A DNA stretch of 41,994 nucleotides from Sporisorium sorghi (GCA_023212695.1 JALCCG010000186.1:1-41994); one strand, 5' to 3'. Counted from the stretch's first letter, positions 1-8,168 are shown. Translations and numbers: made by a program. Notes: generated by a model from the letters alone, not told the origin.

Positions 1-488
1 AAAAAGACAAGGAAGCAGTCAAGCCGAAGGAGGCTCCAAAGTCGCCGCCTCCTAATTCCAACGTGGCTGCTCTTCCTGCTCCCATCATTCCGAAACCAGC
101 GCCGGCTGATTTCAACAAGCCGCTGCTGCCGAACCCAGCTCTGAATCCGATGTATGGTTCCTATGTGCCGCCTAGTCATGCTGCAAGCATGAGTACTTTT
201 GGGCCGCCTGCAAGTGCTGCCCAGAATCAGGCTTTTGCCGGGAAGCCAACGTCCCCGCAGTCCGTTCAGATTAGTCCGGACCAGATGAGCACGATATCCG
301 GCTTGCTGATGGACTTCAAAACGGAGACAACCGTCAACTACAATCTTCCTCCAGGTGCGGTGCAGGTTACGATTCATGAGGAACACCCTGTCGATGTCGA
401 AGGCTTGATCCTTCTGATTGGGCAGAGGCTGAGAGCCGAATTCAGCAAGGCGGCGCAGAACCGGAAGCCGACCCCGATGGCCTATTGA
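1..488 (+). CDS. Tail tape measure protein, C-terminal part (module A)
   Basis: The reading frame is open from the first bases of the window (codons in phase with position 3) to the TGA ending at 488, so this is the tail of a longer gene cut by the window edge; the GTG at 63 is internal and is not a convincing start. The visible part is rich in Pro, Ala and Asn for about 90 residues, then has a compact end with motifs VQVTIHEEHPVDVEGL and LIGQRLRAEFSKAA. That end resembles the last 40 residues of the tape measure protein at 10766-12682 (PTVQMTTGDIN, IVSRINRTLEEQF), and both are followed directly by an xkdP-type gene. The role is therefore inferred to be tape measure: it sets tail length and fills the tube before baseplate attachment. 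Confidence 0.72.
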   Translation, partial: KDKEAVKPKEAPKSPPPNSNVAALPAPIIPKPAPADFNKPLLPNPALNPMYGSYVPPSHAASMSTFGPPASAAQNQAFAGKPTSPQSVQISPDQMSTISGLLMDFKTETTVNYNLPPGAVQVTIHEEHPVDVEGLILLIGQRLRAEFSKAAQNRKPTPMAY

Positions 489-554
489 GGATAATCGATA
501 ATGACAGGCATGAAAGGAGCGGAAGGCATCCATACAGAAAGGAGGGGGCCCAAG

Positions 555-1199
555 GTGGAGTTTCTTTTGAAGAATGGAAAGGGCATGACGTTCATATTCC
601 CGGTTAATCCCGAAGAGGTGACCATTTCACGGCAAAAGGGCCTGGAAACGGCCACGATTCTTAACTATGGAGAGTTTGACTTTCCGCAGGGGAATCGGAT
701 CAAGGAGATTTCGTTTTCTTCATTTTTCCCGCAAGAGTATGATGCAGCATTCTGCAAGGGGGATAAGAAGGATCATATTAAACCCCAAACCGCGATGAAT
801 AAACTTAACGAGTTTCTGGCGTATAAAACGCCGCTGCAGTTCGTCATTACCGAGACAGCCGTGAACGTTCCGGTATTTGTGGCTTCCCATCAGTCCACGT
901 TCCGTGGCGGCGAGGTCGGGGATGTGTATTTTGATATCACGCTTCGGACCTGGAGCGATATGAAGGTAGCCAAAACAGCGGGCAGCAGCGGGGCAGCGGG
1001 AGCGAATAAAAAGCCTCGGGCAGACATGAAGGAAAAGAACAAAACCTACATTGTGAAGTCAGGGGACTCACTCTCCAAAATCGCCAAGCTGGAGCTCGGG
1101 GACAGCTCAAAATGGAACCAGATCTACAAGCTGAACCAGAAGATGATCGGTAAAGATCCGAACGCCATCAAGCCTGGACAGAAGCTGGTGTTGTCATGA
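555..1199 (+). CDS. xkdP: XkdP-like LysM baseplate/tail protein (module A)
   Basis: This 214-residue protein has an N-terminal domain with the motif FPVNPEE near residues 15-21 and a C-terminal LysM domain from about residue 165 (YIVKSGDSLSKIAK, then a closing KPGQKLVLS). Proteins of this type sit at the base of PBSX-like contractile tails, and LysM could contact peptidoglycan or an inner baseplate partner. I chose GTG 555 because GGAGGGGG at 541-548 lies just upstream and the paralogue at 12684 aligns from this point. An in-frame ATG at 501 would add 18 residues but has only a weak GAGG. The stop overlaps the next gene as ATGA. Confidence 0.85.
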   Translation: MEFLLKNGKGMTFIFPVNPEEVTISRQKGLETATILNYGEFDFPQGNRIKEISFSSFFPQEYDAAFCKGDKKDHIKPQTAMNKLNEFLAYKTPLQFVITETAVNVPVFVASHQSTFRGGEVGDVYFDITLRTWSDMKVAKTAGSSGAAGANKKPRADMKEKNKTYIVKSGDSLSKIAKLELGDSSKWNQIYKLNQKMIGKDPNAIKPGQKLVLS

Positions 1200-2173
1200 G
1201 TTACAAGGTGATTTTGCAGGATCAGTACGATTTATCTCCCTTAGTAGAAGCTATCCATCTGCGGGATTCGCTTGAACAAGTTGCCTATCAGGGGACCGTC
1301 AATCTGGTCGTAACACCGGACATGCCGCCGATCTCGCCGGGAATGGCAATCCGTATCAGCGGAATTCCTTACGGCAAGAAGGATTATGTCCCCCTGCTGC
1401 ACCCGGCTGTGGTGTGGGAAGTGGAAACTTCGAATAACGGGGTGAAGCGAATGACCCTCACACTGTACGACCGTACGGTCTATCTGGACAAATCAGAGGA
1501 TGAGTACCTGTTCCCGGCGAAGCAGACGGCCACCCAGCGGTTCAAAAAGTACGCAGCCGACTGGAACCTGAAAATTGCGGTTTTGCCGGATACCGAGAAG
1601 CAGCTGGGACGTTCCGTTTACCGCACGCAGTCGATTTACGCAAGTATGTTCGCTGATCTGCGGGAGACGGCCAAAGCCGGCGGCAAGCTGTACCACCCGA
1701 GAATGATCTCTTCCGGGCTGGAGCTGTATGAGCTTGGAACGAATCGAGATGTGTATATCCTGGAGGCTTTAACCGATACCACGCAATCGCGGACGCTGGA
1801 GGGTGCGGCGACCAAGGTCAAGGTGCTGGCAACGGCCGCAAGTGAGACGGGACAAGAGGTTCCGTCCAAGGTGATGGCGATTGAGGAAAAAGATATCGCT
1901 AAATATGGCCAGCTCCAGGCCATTATTCAAGATGATGAAGTGAAGTCGCCTGCGGCTGCCCGCCAGCTGGCTCGAAATAAATTGAGAGGAATTCGGGAGA
2001 CCATTTCCCTCAATGCACCCGACATCAATACGATTCGCGCCGGTGATGCGGTGATGCTCGGTTCGATGAGGCTGCTCGTCATTTCCGTCAGTCGAGAGCT
2101 GGGCAGCCCCGGTAACATGATGCTGGAGCTGGGGAGTTACGACGATGTAAAAAGGAGGTTTTACCTTGAATAA
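1196..2173 (+). CDS. xkdQ: XkdQ-like baseplate hub protein (module A)
   Basis: This is a 325-residue protein in the position of PBSX XkdQ (YqbQ), between the LysM protein and the DUF2577 protein. This family is often labelled phage late control or hub protein and is thought to form the central hub of the baseplate, like gp27 of T4. The chain is beta-rich and shows RAGDAVMLGSMRLLVISVSRE near the end, equivalent to RAGNTIYVNLPEEG in the module B copy at 13416-14381. The start ATG overlaps the preceding stop as ATGA, which indicates translational coupling. No catalytic motif is visible, so the name 'cell wall hydrolase' sometimes used for this family is not supported here. Confidence 0.8.
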   Translation: MSYKVILQDQYDLSPLVEAIHLRDSLEQVAYQGTVNLVVTPDMPPISPGMAIRISGIPYGKKDYVPLLHPAVVWEVETSNNGVKRMTLTLYDRTVYLDKSEDEYLFPAKQTATQRFKKYAADWNLKIAVLPDTEKQLGRSVYRTQSIYASMFADLRETAKAGGKLYHPRMISSGLELYELGTNRDVYILEALTDTTQSRTLEGAATKVKVLATAASETGQEVPSKVMAIEEKDIAKYGQLQAIIQDDEVKSPAAARQLARNKLRGIRETISLNAPDINTIRAGDAVMLGSMRLLVISVSRELGSPGNMMLELGSYDDVKRRFYLE

Positions 2174-2555
2174 AGACCCCTATGGACAACTGGCGTCCTC
2201 CCTGTATGCCTCATTAAACAAGCAAACTCGTCAAGCCGTGGGCGGTGTGGGGGCCGTGCTTGGAACGATAACCTCGACAGGACTCAAGCTGGATGATTTC
2301 AAGCATGAGCTGCAGGACTATATGGTGGCGGAGCTGCCGGGCTTGTTGTCCTTACCCCGTTATACGGCTGCTGGCAGCGCCAATCTGGGGGGCCAGCAGC
2401 AGGATATGACGTTCGATGTGGAAGAGCATGAAATGGAAGACACCCTTTTTCAATTGGGAAAAGGCTTGAAGCCGGGGGACCGTGTGCTCGCTGTTCGGGT
2501 CAACAGCGGCAATGACGTGGTGGTTGTGTGCAAGGTGGTGAGCAGCGCTGGCTAA
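2166..2555 (+). CDS. xkdR: XkdR-like DUF2577 tail protein (module A)
   Basis: This small protein of 129 residues starts at TTG 2166. AAAGGAGG at 2151-2158 is placed correctly for that codon, and the gene overlaps the end of the hub gene by 8 bases. It ends in a small beta-barrel-like segment (KPGDRVLAVRVNSGNDVVVVCKVV), the feature shared with the 98-residue module B protein at 14388 (EIGDTVLLIRYQGGQTYLVLDRL). DUF2577/XkdR proteins lie at this place in PBSX-like clusters and probably form part of the baseplate or spike. The module A copy has a different and longer N-terminal half, with GVGAVLGTITSTGLKLDDF near residue 27. Family assignment rests on position and the C-terminal pattern. Confidence 0.72.
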   Translation: MNKDPYGQLASSLYASLNKQTRQAVGGVGAVLGTITSTGLKLDDFKHELQDYMVAELPGLLSLPRYTAAGSANLGGQQQDMTFDVEEHEMEDTLFQLGKGLKPGDRVLAVRVNSGNDVVVVCKVVSSAG

Positions 2556-2577
2556 TTTATTTCCGGAAAGTGATGAC

Positions 2578-3006
2578 ATGATCTGGAGTGATGCCACGGA
2601 TCCGGAGGTGCTGGAGGGAGACGGGGCTGTTTTTGGACGGAGCTGGCGGTATGATTTTGAAGCTGGCGAGTTTATTATGACACCCACCCGGAAGATTCCG
2701 GTTGCGGACGAGAAGGAAGCCTGGGTCATCTGGTGTGAAAAAGCGATTCGTACGCCGCGTTACCGTCATCTGATCTATACGCGGGATTACGGCAGCGAGC
2801 TGGAGGAGCTGGTCGGCAAAGGCTACGACCGTGCCTTGCTGGAAAGCGAAATTCAGCGCATGGTGACCGAGACGCTGCTGGCAGATGCGCGGACGGAGAG
2901 CGTGGACCAGTTTCTTTTTGCCTGGGAAGGAGAAGCTTGCCGTTTCAGCTGCCGTATTACGAGTGTCCGGGATGAAACGGAAATTATAGAAAGTGTGGTG
3001 ATCTGA
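2578..3006 (+). CDS. xkdS: XkdS-like DUF2634 baseplate protein, gp25-related (module A)
   Basis: This 142-residue protein carries the family core RTPRYRHLIYTRDYGSELEEL near residues 57-77, which matches RRFEHLIYSSNYGQELDSV in the module B copy at 14681. DUF2634/XkdS proteins are related to T4 gp25, a wedge component that nucleates sheath assembly at the baseplate. The start ATG 2578 has only a weak GGAAAG upstream. It lies 22 bases after the previous stop, and no better in-frame start follows the preceding TAA. The stop shares a base with the next ATG (TGATG at 3004-3008). Confidence 0.85.
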   Translation: MIWSDATDPEVLEGDGAVFGRSWRYDFEAGEFIMTPTRKIPVADEKEAWVIWCEKAIRTPRYRHLIYTRDYGSELEELVGKGYDRALLESEIQRMVTETLLADARTESVDQFLFAWEGEACRFSCRITSVRDETEIIESVVI

Positions 3007-4160
3007 TGGCAGACTTGCCTTTATATTTGCAGGATCAGACGGAAGAAAATATTATGAACCGCATGCTGAATCAAGTGCCTTCGGACATCGACAAGTCGGA
3101 GGGCTCTTTTATCTGGGATGCGCAGGCACCGGTGGCGTTTATGCTGTCCGAGGCGGCCTTGTGGGCGCAGGAGCTGCTGCGGCGCGGCTTTGCGAGCACC
3201 GTGGCGAGCGATCGTCCGGATATCCGGTCAGCCGAACTCGATCTGAGGACGGCAGAACATGGGATCACGAGACGAGAAGCGGTCGCTTCGTCCGGTAGTG
3301 TTGTGTTTACGGGAAAACCGGGGACAACGGTGCCTGCCGGAACTTATGTAGCAACACCGGCCGATGAAGGTTCCGGGGAGTCCTCGGTGGAATATGTGAC
3401 GATATCCGGCGTTACGCTGGGTGACTTGGGTACCGGTACGGCGGCAATTCGAGCCGTTACACCGGGCAGCAGCGGGAATGTTCCGGCAGGCGTCATTCAG
3501 CTTATGATGACGTCGGTCAGCGGTGTAACATCGGTTACCAACCCGGAACCCACGCGGAGCGGGGCGGATACCGAAAGCGACCAGTCGCTGCTGGAGCGTT
3601 TTTACGCCAAGGTTCGCAGTCAGGGGACCAGCGGCAACAAAGCGCAGTATATGCTGTGGGCCAATGAAATTGCCGGTGTTGGCGGTGTTGAAGTGGCGCC
3701 GCTGTGGCAAGGGCCCGGTACGGTCGGGCTGTATCTTCTGGATACGGACAAGCGTGCGGCAAGCCAGGATATCGTGGATGCCGTTCAGCAGCACATTGAC
3801 CCGTCCCAGGATGGGCAGGGGGAAGGCGTTGCCCCGGCTGGGCCGGTTATCACGGTGATGCCCGCAGCGGAAGTAGCGATAAATATTTCCGTCAAAGTGC
3901 AGCGCACGCAGGAGCAGCCCTCGACGATGGATGAAATCAGGGAGCTGATTGAGGACGGTGTTCGTTCATATTTACAGCAGATCGCTTTTAACAGGAAAGA
4001 TCCGTTGGTTCGTTACACGCGAATTGCCGCTGTACTGCTGGATATTCCGATTATTGTGGACTACTCGGATTTGACAATTAACGGCCATACCGAGCAGCAA
4101 AATATTGAAATTGGCTCCGGTCAGGTAGCGGTGCTGGGGACGGTGAGCGTAAGTGAATAA
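3006..4160 (+). CDS. xkdT: XkdT-like baseplate J / gp47 family protein (module A)
   Basis: This is a 384-residue baseplate wedge protein of the baseplate J family. It has the family opening (MLNQVPSDIDKSEGSFIWDAQAP), a central Gly- and Thr-rich beta domain at about residues 95-190, and the motif TRSGADTESDQSLLERFYAKVRSQGTSG near residues 183-210. It ends with RYTRIAAVLLDIPIIVDYSDLTINGHTE. The same order appears in the module B paralogue at 15087. The family forms wedges that surround the hub and undergo the shape change on host contact. Compared with module B this copy has an enlarged central domain (384 against 352 residues). Confidence 0.9.
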   Translation: MADLPLYLQDQTEENIMNRMLNQVPSDIDKSEGSFIWDAQAPVAFMLSEAALWAQELLRRGFASTVASDRPDIRSAELDLRTAEHGITRREAVASSGSVVFTGKPGTTVPAGTYVATPADEGSGESSVEYVTISGVTLGDLGTGTAAIRAVTPGSSGNVPAGVIQLMMTSVSGVTSVTNPEPTRSGADTESDQSLLERFYAKVRSQGTSGNKAQYMLWANEIAGVGGVEVAPLWQGPGTVGLYLLDTDKRAASQDIVDAVQQHIDPSQDGQGEGVAPAGPVITVMPAAEVAINISVKVQRTQEQPSTMDEIRELIEDGVRSYLQQIAFNRKDPLVRYTRIAAVLLDIPIIVDYSDLTINGHTEQQNIEIGSGQVAVLGTVSVSE

Positions 4161-4734
4161 TGTCCGAATGAACAGCTTGCGCGGTCGCGAGCTGTTTTCT
4201 TATCTTCCGGCCTATTACGAGACCTCGCGCGTCATGTTATCCGATATGGATGCCAAGGGCAGCGAGTTGGACGCGCTATATCAAGCGCTGAATTCAGCGG
4301 CGGACCAGTTCTTTGTCCGTACAGCCACCTGGGGACTGGCACGCTGGGAAATGGAGCTGGGCATTCCAACCGACCGGAACAAGCCGATCGAGCAGCGGCG
4401 GGCGGTGCTGGAGTCCAAGCTGCGCGGCGCGGGAACCTTCTCCGGTGCGCTTGTAAAAAATGTGGCGGAAGCTTATGACGGCGGTAAGGTCGAGGTTTTT
4501 TTCCAGCCGGAGGCATGGGGCTTTACTGTTAAGTTTGTGGATACGCTCGGCATCCCGCCGAATCTGGAGGATCTGAAGGCCGCGATCGAGGAGATCAAGC
4601 CAGCGCATCTGGCGGTGGCGTATGCGTTCCGTTTCTATACTTATGTTGAACTTGTGGCGAGTGGATTGACGTACGGAGAAGTGGCGGAAACGGGAAAAAC
4701 ATATGGTGCAATTTATAATAGGGGGTTGACGTAG
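4153..4734 (+). CDS. xkdU: XkdU-like DUF2313 tail protein (module A)
   Basis: This 193-residue protein of the YmfQ/DUF2313 family carries the core WEMELGIPTDRNKPIEQRRAVLESKLRG near residues 65-92 and GIPPNLEDLKAAIEEIKPAHL near residues 133-153. Both blocks are almost repeated in the module B protein at 16142. The family corresponds to Mu gp48-type proteins that link baseplate to fibre. GTG 4153 has GGTGAG just upstream and overlaps the previous gene by 8 bases; ATG 4168 is an alternative that would remove five residues. After residue 160 the sequence differs from module B, consistent with a fibre-matching C-terminal part. Confidence 0.88.
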   Translation: MNNVRMNSLRGRELFSYLPAYYETSRVMLSDMDAKGSELDALYQALNSAADQFFVRTATWGLARWEMELGIPTDRNKPIEQRRAVLESKLRGAGTFSGALVKNVAEAYDGGKVEVFFQPEAWGFTVKFVDTLGIPPNLEDLKAAIEEIKPAHLAVAYAFRFYTYVELVASGLTYGEVAETGKTYGAIYNRGLT

Positions 4735-4737
4735 CAT

Positions 4738-5742
4738 ATGGCACTAACAGCAGCTTTAGGACTGCCGCTCATAGATGAGACGATGACGGCAGATATTGTC
4801 CGAGATCTAAACGCTCTCGCTGAAGATATTGATAGTAAAGTTTTGCCTAAGAAAGGCGGGATATTGGATGTTGGATTGATTAACATCACAGATGGAACAC
4901 GAATTCTTCGATTAGGTTCTGATTCAAATGATCCGTGGATCGGGACAGCTACAAATCATGATTTTAGATTCATCACAAATAACCAAATACGTGGGCGAGT
5001 TACGGCAGTGGGTTCTCTTGTATGGCAAGACCGTATTTTGATGAGCCGAGCTGGGTTACAGATTGGGCAGGAATCTGTAGCTGCTAAAAACTTTCATATC
5101 GTATCCGATGATGTGTCCACAAAGTCTGCACTACGAGTATACAACGGCAATTACGGTTCCGGTTCACGAATGTTTGGAATCGATACGTCGGGTAACATTC
5201 TGATTGGGAGTCAAGTAGAGGCATTGAATACGGAAGGATGGTCGAAGGTAGTGGATATCTATCGACCGATGAATGTGAATCTTACGCTTCGTACAGATCA
5301 ATCACAAGGAGTGCTTGCAGTTCATGATTCAGGATTCTACGGATGTAGTGCAGGTCTTATTGTCGGAACGGCAACGGCTCAGGAACTATCCTTTATTGTC
5401 GGTAAAACACGGCGCGCAGCTTTCGGTACAGATGGCTCCTTTACAGTAACTACCGGAGCGATGGGTGTCTCGACATCCCAAGATGCTTACATCTTCATGA
5501 ATGCTGGCAATATTCCGTTAAATGGATGGCGTAATAAGGCGATTATTAACAGTGTTAATGACGCTTATGGAGGGGCAGGACTTATTTTTAGAGCTACTCG
5601 ACCAAGCGATAATGGAATATTAGATATTAAGCTAAATTGGAATAAAGGAGGCGGCGATATAATGACGGAATCACATATCGTTAAATCAACAGCCGCTCCA
5701 TCAGGTGGATTCGACGGTCAGATATGGATTCAGTATTCATAA
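4738..5742 (+). CDS. Tail fibre / receptor-binding protein (module A)
   Basis: This 334-residue protein sits where PBSX carries its fibre gene xkdV. A short N-terminal helical segment (DETMTADIVRDLNALAEDIDSKV, residues 14-36) is followed by Gly-, Asn- and Ser-rich beta-strand sequence without recognised catalytic motifs. The short helix probably attaches to the baseplate and the rest probably recognises a cell-surface ligand; both are inferences. From this gene onward the DNA becomes visibly richer in A and T than the baseplate genes before it, as expected for an exchangeable specificity cassette. The start ATG follows a GGGGGT purine run. I cannot assign the receptor-binding part to a named family. 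Confidence 0.7.
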   Translation: MALTAALGLPLIDETMTADIVRDLNALAEDIDSKVLPKKGGILDVGLINITDGTRILRLGSDSNDPWIGTATNHDFRFITNNQIRGRVTAVGSLVWQDRILMSRAGLQIGQESVAAKNFHIVSDDVSTKSALRVYNGNYGSGSRMFGIDTSGNILIGSQVEALNTEGWSKVVDIYRPMNVNLTLRTDQSQGVLAVHDSGFYGCSAGLIVGTATAQELSFIVGKTRRAAFGTDGSFTVTTGAMGVSTSQDAYIFMNAGNIPLNGWRNKAIINSVNDAYGGAGLIFRATRPSDNGILDIKLNWNKGGGDIMTESHIVKSTAAPSGGFDGQIWIQYS

Positions 5743-5760
5743 GGAAAGGAGGACCATTTT

Positions 5761-6738
5761 ATGGCGCTAAGTGTTCGTATCGGAGGTGCGTTTCGAAACG
5801 TCTCCAACGTCCATACTCGTGTAGGCGGATCATGGCGGAAAGCAACTCAAGTATGGGTAAGGGTTGGAGGTAATTGGAAACAAGTTTGGACAGGGCAAGG
5901 ATTTAAAGTAGTCTCTAATATGAATACAACTCATGTCTGGGGCTATGTAAATTCTGTAGGAAACTTTCTTTATACAATTGGTGGATTTGATGGAGCTATT
6001 GCTAATGGATATGAATCAAAACGTAATGAGAGGTATGATCCAGCAACCAATACTTGGTCCTATATGTCGGATATGACTTATAGGAAGGTAAATGGTGCAT
6101 CTTTTGTTATTAACAATGAGATTTATATGCAGGGTGGTAATGGGGACTACTATACTGGTGTTGTTTATACTCCAAACACGAACACCTACCGTACTTATCA
6201 AGTGACTTCAGCGGGAGAATCTCAGTTCTCAGGGACTGTCGGATCGTTTGGTTATACAGCAGGTGGACTTGACGGTTCTTTCTACACAAGTACATTCCAG
6301 TATAACCCAGCAACTAATAGCTCTACTAGAATGGCAAGTATGCCTTCAGCCATGGCATATGGAGCGTCTGCCGTTGCATACACTAGTCTCTTCACTATTG
6401 GTGGGATGACCTCTGGAAATCGATGGACGAATTACGTGTACCAGTTTACACCAAGTACTAACACATGGACACAAAAGGCTAATGCACTATTTGCAAATGA
6501 GCGACCTTGCGCATGGACATATAACAACAAAATTTATGTATACCGTTTATGGAATCAACTTGATGTGTATGATCCAGCAACAAATACATGGGTGACCTCA
6601 CCGGATACATCACCGAGTGGGCAGTCTATCTACGGTACAAAAGCAGCAGTTATCGGCAATAAGGCTTACATTCCCGGGGGGATGAACGCCAATAATGGCT
6701 CGTTCTCATATCAAACGTTGGAATATACAATGGGGTAA
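5761..6738 (+). CDS. Kelch-repeat beta-propeller tail protein (module A)
   Basis: This 325-residue protein opens with three short tandem repeats of the form VRVGGxWRxxxxVW (residues 4-45), then has a kelch-type propeller. The blade signature YDPATNTW or a close variant recurs (YDPATNTWSYM, YTPNTNTYRT, YNPATNSSTRM, FTPSTNTWTQK, YDPATNTWVTS). Each is paired with a preceding GG (TIGGFDG, MQGGNGD, TAGGLDG, TIGGMTS, IPGGMNA). Kelch propellers bind proteins or glycans. Next to the fibre gene this one is best read as a second adhesin or fibre tip. A strong AAAGGAGG precedes ATG 5761. The AT-rich composition matches the fibre before it and suggests acquisition as a block. Confidence 0.82.
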   Translation: MALSVRIGGAFRNVSNVHTRVGGSWRKATQVWVRVGGNWKQVWTGQGFKVVSNMNTTHVWGYVNSVGNFLYTIGGFDGAIANGYESKRNERYDPATNTWSYMSDMTYRKVNGASFVINNEIYMQGGNGDYYTGVVYTPNTNTYRTYQVTSAGESQFSGTVGSFGYTAGGLDGSFYTSTFQYNPATNSSTRMASMPSAMAYGASAVAYTSLFTIGGMTSGNRWTNYVYQFTPSTNTWTQKANALFANERPCAWTYNNKIYVYRLWNQLDVYDPATNTWVTSPDTSPSGQSIYGTKAAVIGNKAYIPGGMNANNGSFSYQTLEYTMG

Positions 6739-6749
6739 GGAGGCACCAA

Positions 6750-7199
6750 ATGGAGTACAAAGGCAGAGAATTAAGCTGTACGGAAGAGGAGTTGCAACAG
6801 TTTATAAATGAGTTAATCGTTATGCAGCAAGTGTATAAGTTTACTGATAAGTTTAACGGACAATTTATTGATAATCCTACTGGAGATGATAATGCTCGAT
6901 ATTATGTGTTACAGGTTGGAGACAGGACGTTTCTTCAACCTCATGCCCCATTTGAAATGGGCATTGTTCCGATTACGGATGAAAATTCGGTTGAATATAT
7001 TGAGCGTCATGTGGATGAGTTAATTGATACGATTATATTTGAAAAATTTGCAGTTCAACCTGAGAATCCTCTTGAAGTTCTGAAAAAGGAAAATTCAGAA
7101 TTGCAAGTTGTAGCTGACGAGTTGAAACAACGTAATGCAGTAATGCAAGACGATCAACTTTTTATACTCGAAGCACTCGCGGCTGCGGGGATTATTTGA
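6750..7199 (+). CDS. Tail accessory protein with C-terminal coiled coil, XkdW position
   Basis: I do not recognise this 149-residue protein with certainty. It lies where XkdW-type accessory proteins sit, after the adhesins and before an XkdX-like gene. The N-terminal half contains QFINELIVMQQVYKF and a small beta segment (YYVLQVGDRTFLQPH). Residues about 108-140 form a heptad-like coiled coil (VLKKENSELQVVADELKQRN), and the chain ends FILEALAAAGII. An assembly helper or fibre cap is plausible by position only. AAGGAGG precedes ATG 6750. Confidence 0.6.
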   Translation: MEYKGRELSCTEEELQQFINELIVMQQVYKFTDKFNGQFIDNPTGDDNARYYVLQVGDRTFLQPHAPFEMGIVPITDENSVEYIERHVDELIDTIIFEKFAVQPENPLEVLKKENSELQVVADELKQRNAVMQDDQLFILEALAAAGII

Positions 7200-7219
7200 A
7201 TTTTGGGGAGGTAATATTT

Positions 7220-7462
7220 TTGCTAACAACAAGACAACGCATGGTAAGAGGATACGGCTTTGCGATTTTTGAGGATGGAACTCGGGGATTTAATTCCGTG
7301 GGGGATAATTATCACAAGGATATTAAGGCATATGCAGCCGCTAATTTTGGAGAGGGAAAGATCAACGGGGCACTTAATACAGGGAAAATTACTGAGAGTG
7401 AGCACAAAGAAACATTATCGTTTGTTGGAACTGACAAAGCAGAAGAATGGTTTGGAATTTAA
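7220..7462 (+). CDS. Small XkdX-like tail protein (module A)
   Basis: This 80-residue protein probably starts at TTG 7220, because GGGGAGG at 7205-7211 lies 8 bases upstream; an in-frame TTG at 7196 lacks such a site. The C-terminal pattern INGALNTGKITESEHKETL recalls the XkdX signature in which a short helix is followed by 'G.IT..EY..ITG', as seen in the clear XkdX at 19932. The N-terminal part (GYGFAIFEDGTRGFNSVGDN) differs from ordinary XkdX. Function is unknown; such small proteins close the fibre gene block in PBSX-like clusters. Confidence 0.6.
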   Translation: MLTTRQRMVRGYGFAIFEDGTRGFNSVGDNYHKDIKAYAAANFGEGKINGALNTGKITESEHKETLSFVGTDKAEEWFGI

Positions 7463-7474
7463 GGAGGAAAAAGT

Positions 7475-7651
7475 ATGGAGCAAGAAAGGCAGGATATCCG
7501 ACAGCTTGCAAAGTCACGTTTGCAAGAAATTCATGCGCAATTGTATCTACTAGGTGAAGAAGCCAGAATTATTAATGGTTTTCTAGTCCTGAGAGAACAA
7601 GAGGAAATAAATACTAATCAAAGTGGCATTCAAATTGAGAATATTGAATAA
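7475..7651 (+). CDS. Small helical protein, 58 residues (end of module A)
   Basis: This short gene encodes 58 residues beginning MEQERQDIRQLAKSRLQEIH. The start ATG 7475 follows a near-perfect AAGGAGG at 7461-7467, and the gene begins 12 bases after the previous stop, so translation is likely. The sequence is rich in Gln, Glu and Ile and predicted helical throughout, with possible coiled-coil character. I do not recognise a family. It is the last gene before the module B terminator gene and no transcription terminator follows it. Confidence 0.6.
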   Translation: MEQERQDIRQLAKSRLQEIHAQLYLLGEEARIINGFLVLREQEEINTNQSGIQIENIE

Positions 7652-7730
7652 AGGCTCTAGAACCATCTAAGACTTGTGCTTATTTGTTGAAAGCGAGAAG
7701 AAGATAGTGCTTGTTGAGGAGTGATATACC

Positions 7731-8168
7731 CTGATTGTTCAAGAAATACAAGCTTCTTTGAGAAGCGTCTTACAAACAAAATTTATGGATATTATTACTT
7801 TCTCCAAAGAGGATGCCGATCCACTACCCCCAGCCCCATACTTCCAAACCGAGCTAACCCTAGCCGAGTTCGAGCCGATATCGACCCATCGATATGCGGC
7901 TCGTTTTCGTTTCAGGATCCATTACGTTCCGGTTACTGGTAGGCCAGTGTCCGCCATCATCGACGAGATGCTGGAGGCCCTGACATCCCTGGATGTCAGC
8001 AGCCGACCATGCCGGGCATCGGCAGTGGCGTGGGAGCGACCCACGGGGAATGACGGGGCAGCGGGAGAAGGATATTTTCGCGCAGAGTATGTCATTCAGA
8101 TGACGACCGATCAGGTCGAAACGGAAACCAAGATGCAGACATTGAAACAGGGAGGCGGATTGAAATGA
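7731..8168 (+). CDS. Tail terminator / completion protein (module B)
   Basis: This protein opens module B and precedes the sheath gene, the usual place of the tail terminator that caps the tube. The frame is open from 7725. The best Shine-Dalgarno (GAGGAG, 7717-7722) lies 8 bases before a CTG at 7731, giving LIVQEIQASLRSVLQTKF, a natural opening for the family. The first standard start, TTG 7758, would cut the first helix. I therefore report a CTG start (145 residues); ATT 7734 is also possible. The core (FRFRIHYVPV, YFRAEYVIQM) is alternating beta strand as in tail terminators. The stop overlaps the next gene as ATGA. Confidence 0.68.
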   Translation: MIVQEIQASLRSVLQTKFMDIITFSKEDADPLPPAPYFQTELTLAEFEPISTHRYAARFRFRIHYVPVTGRPVSAIIDEMLEALTSLDVSSRPCRASAVAWERPTGNDGAAGEGYFRAEYVIQMTTDQVETETKMQTLKQGGGLK

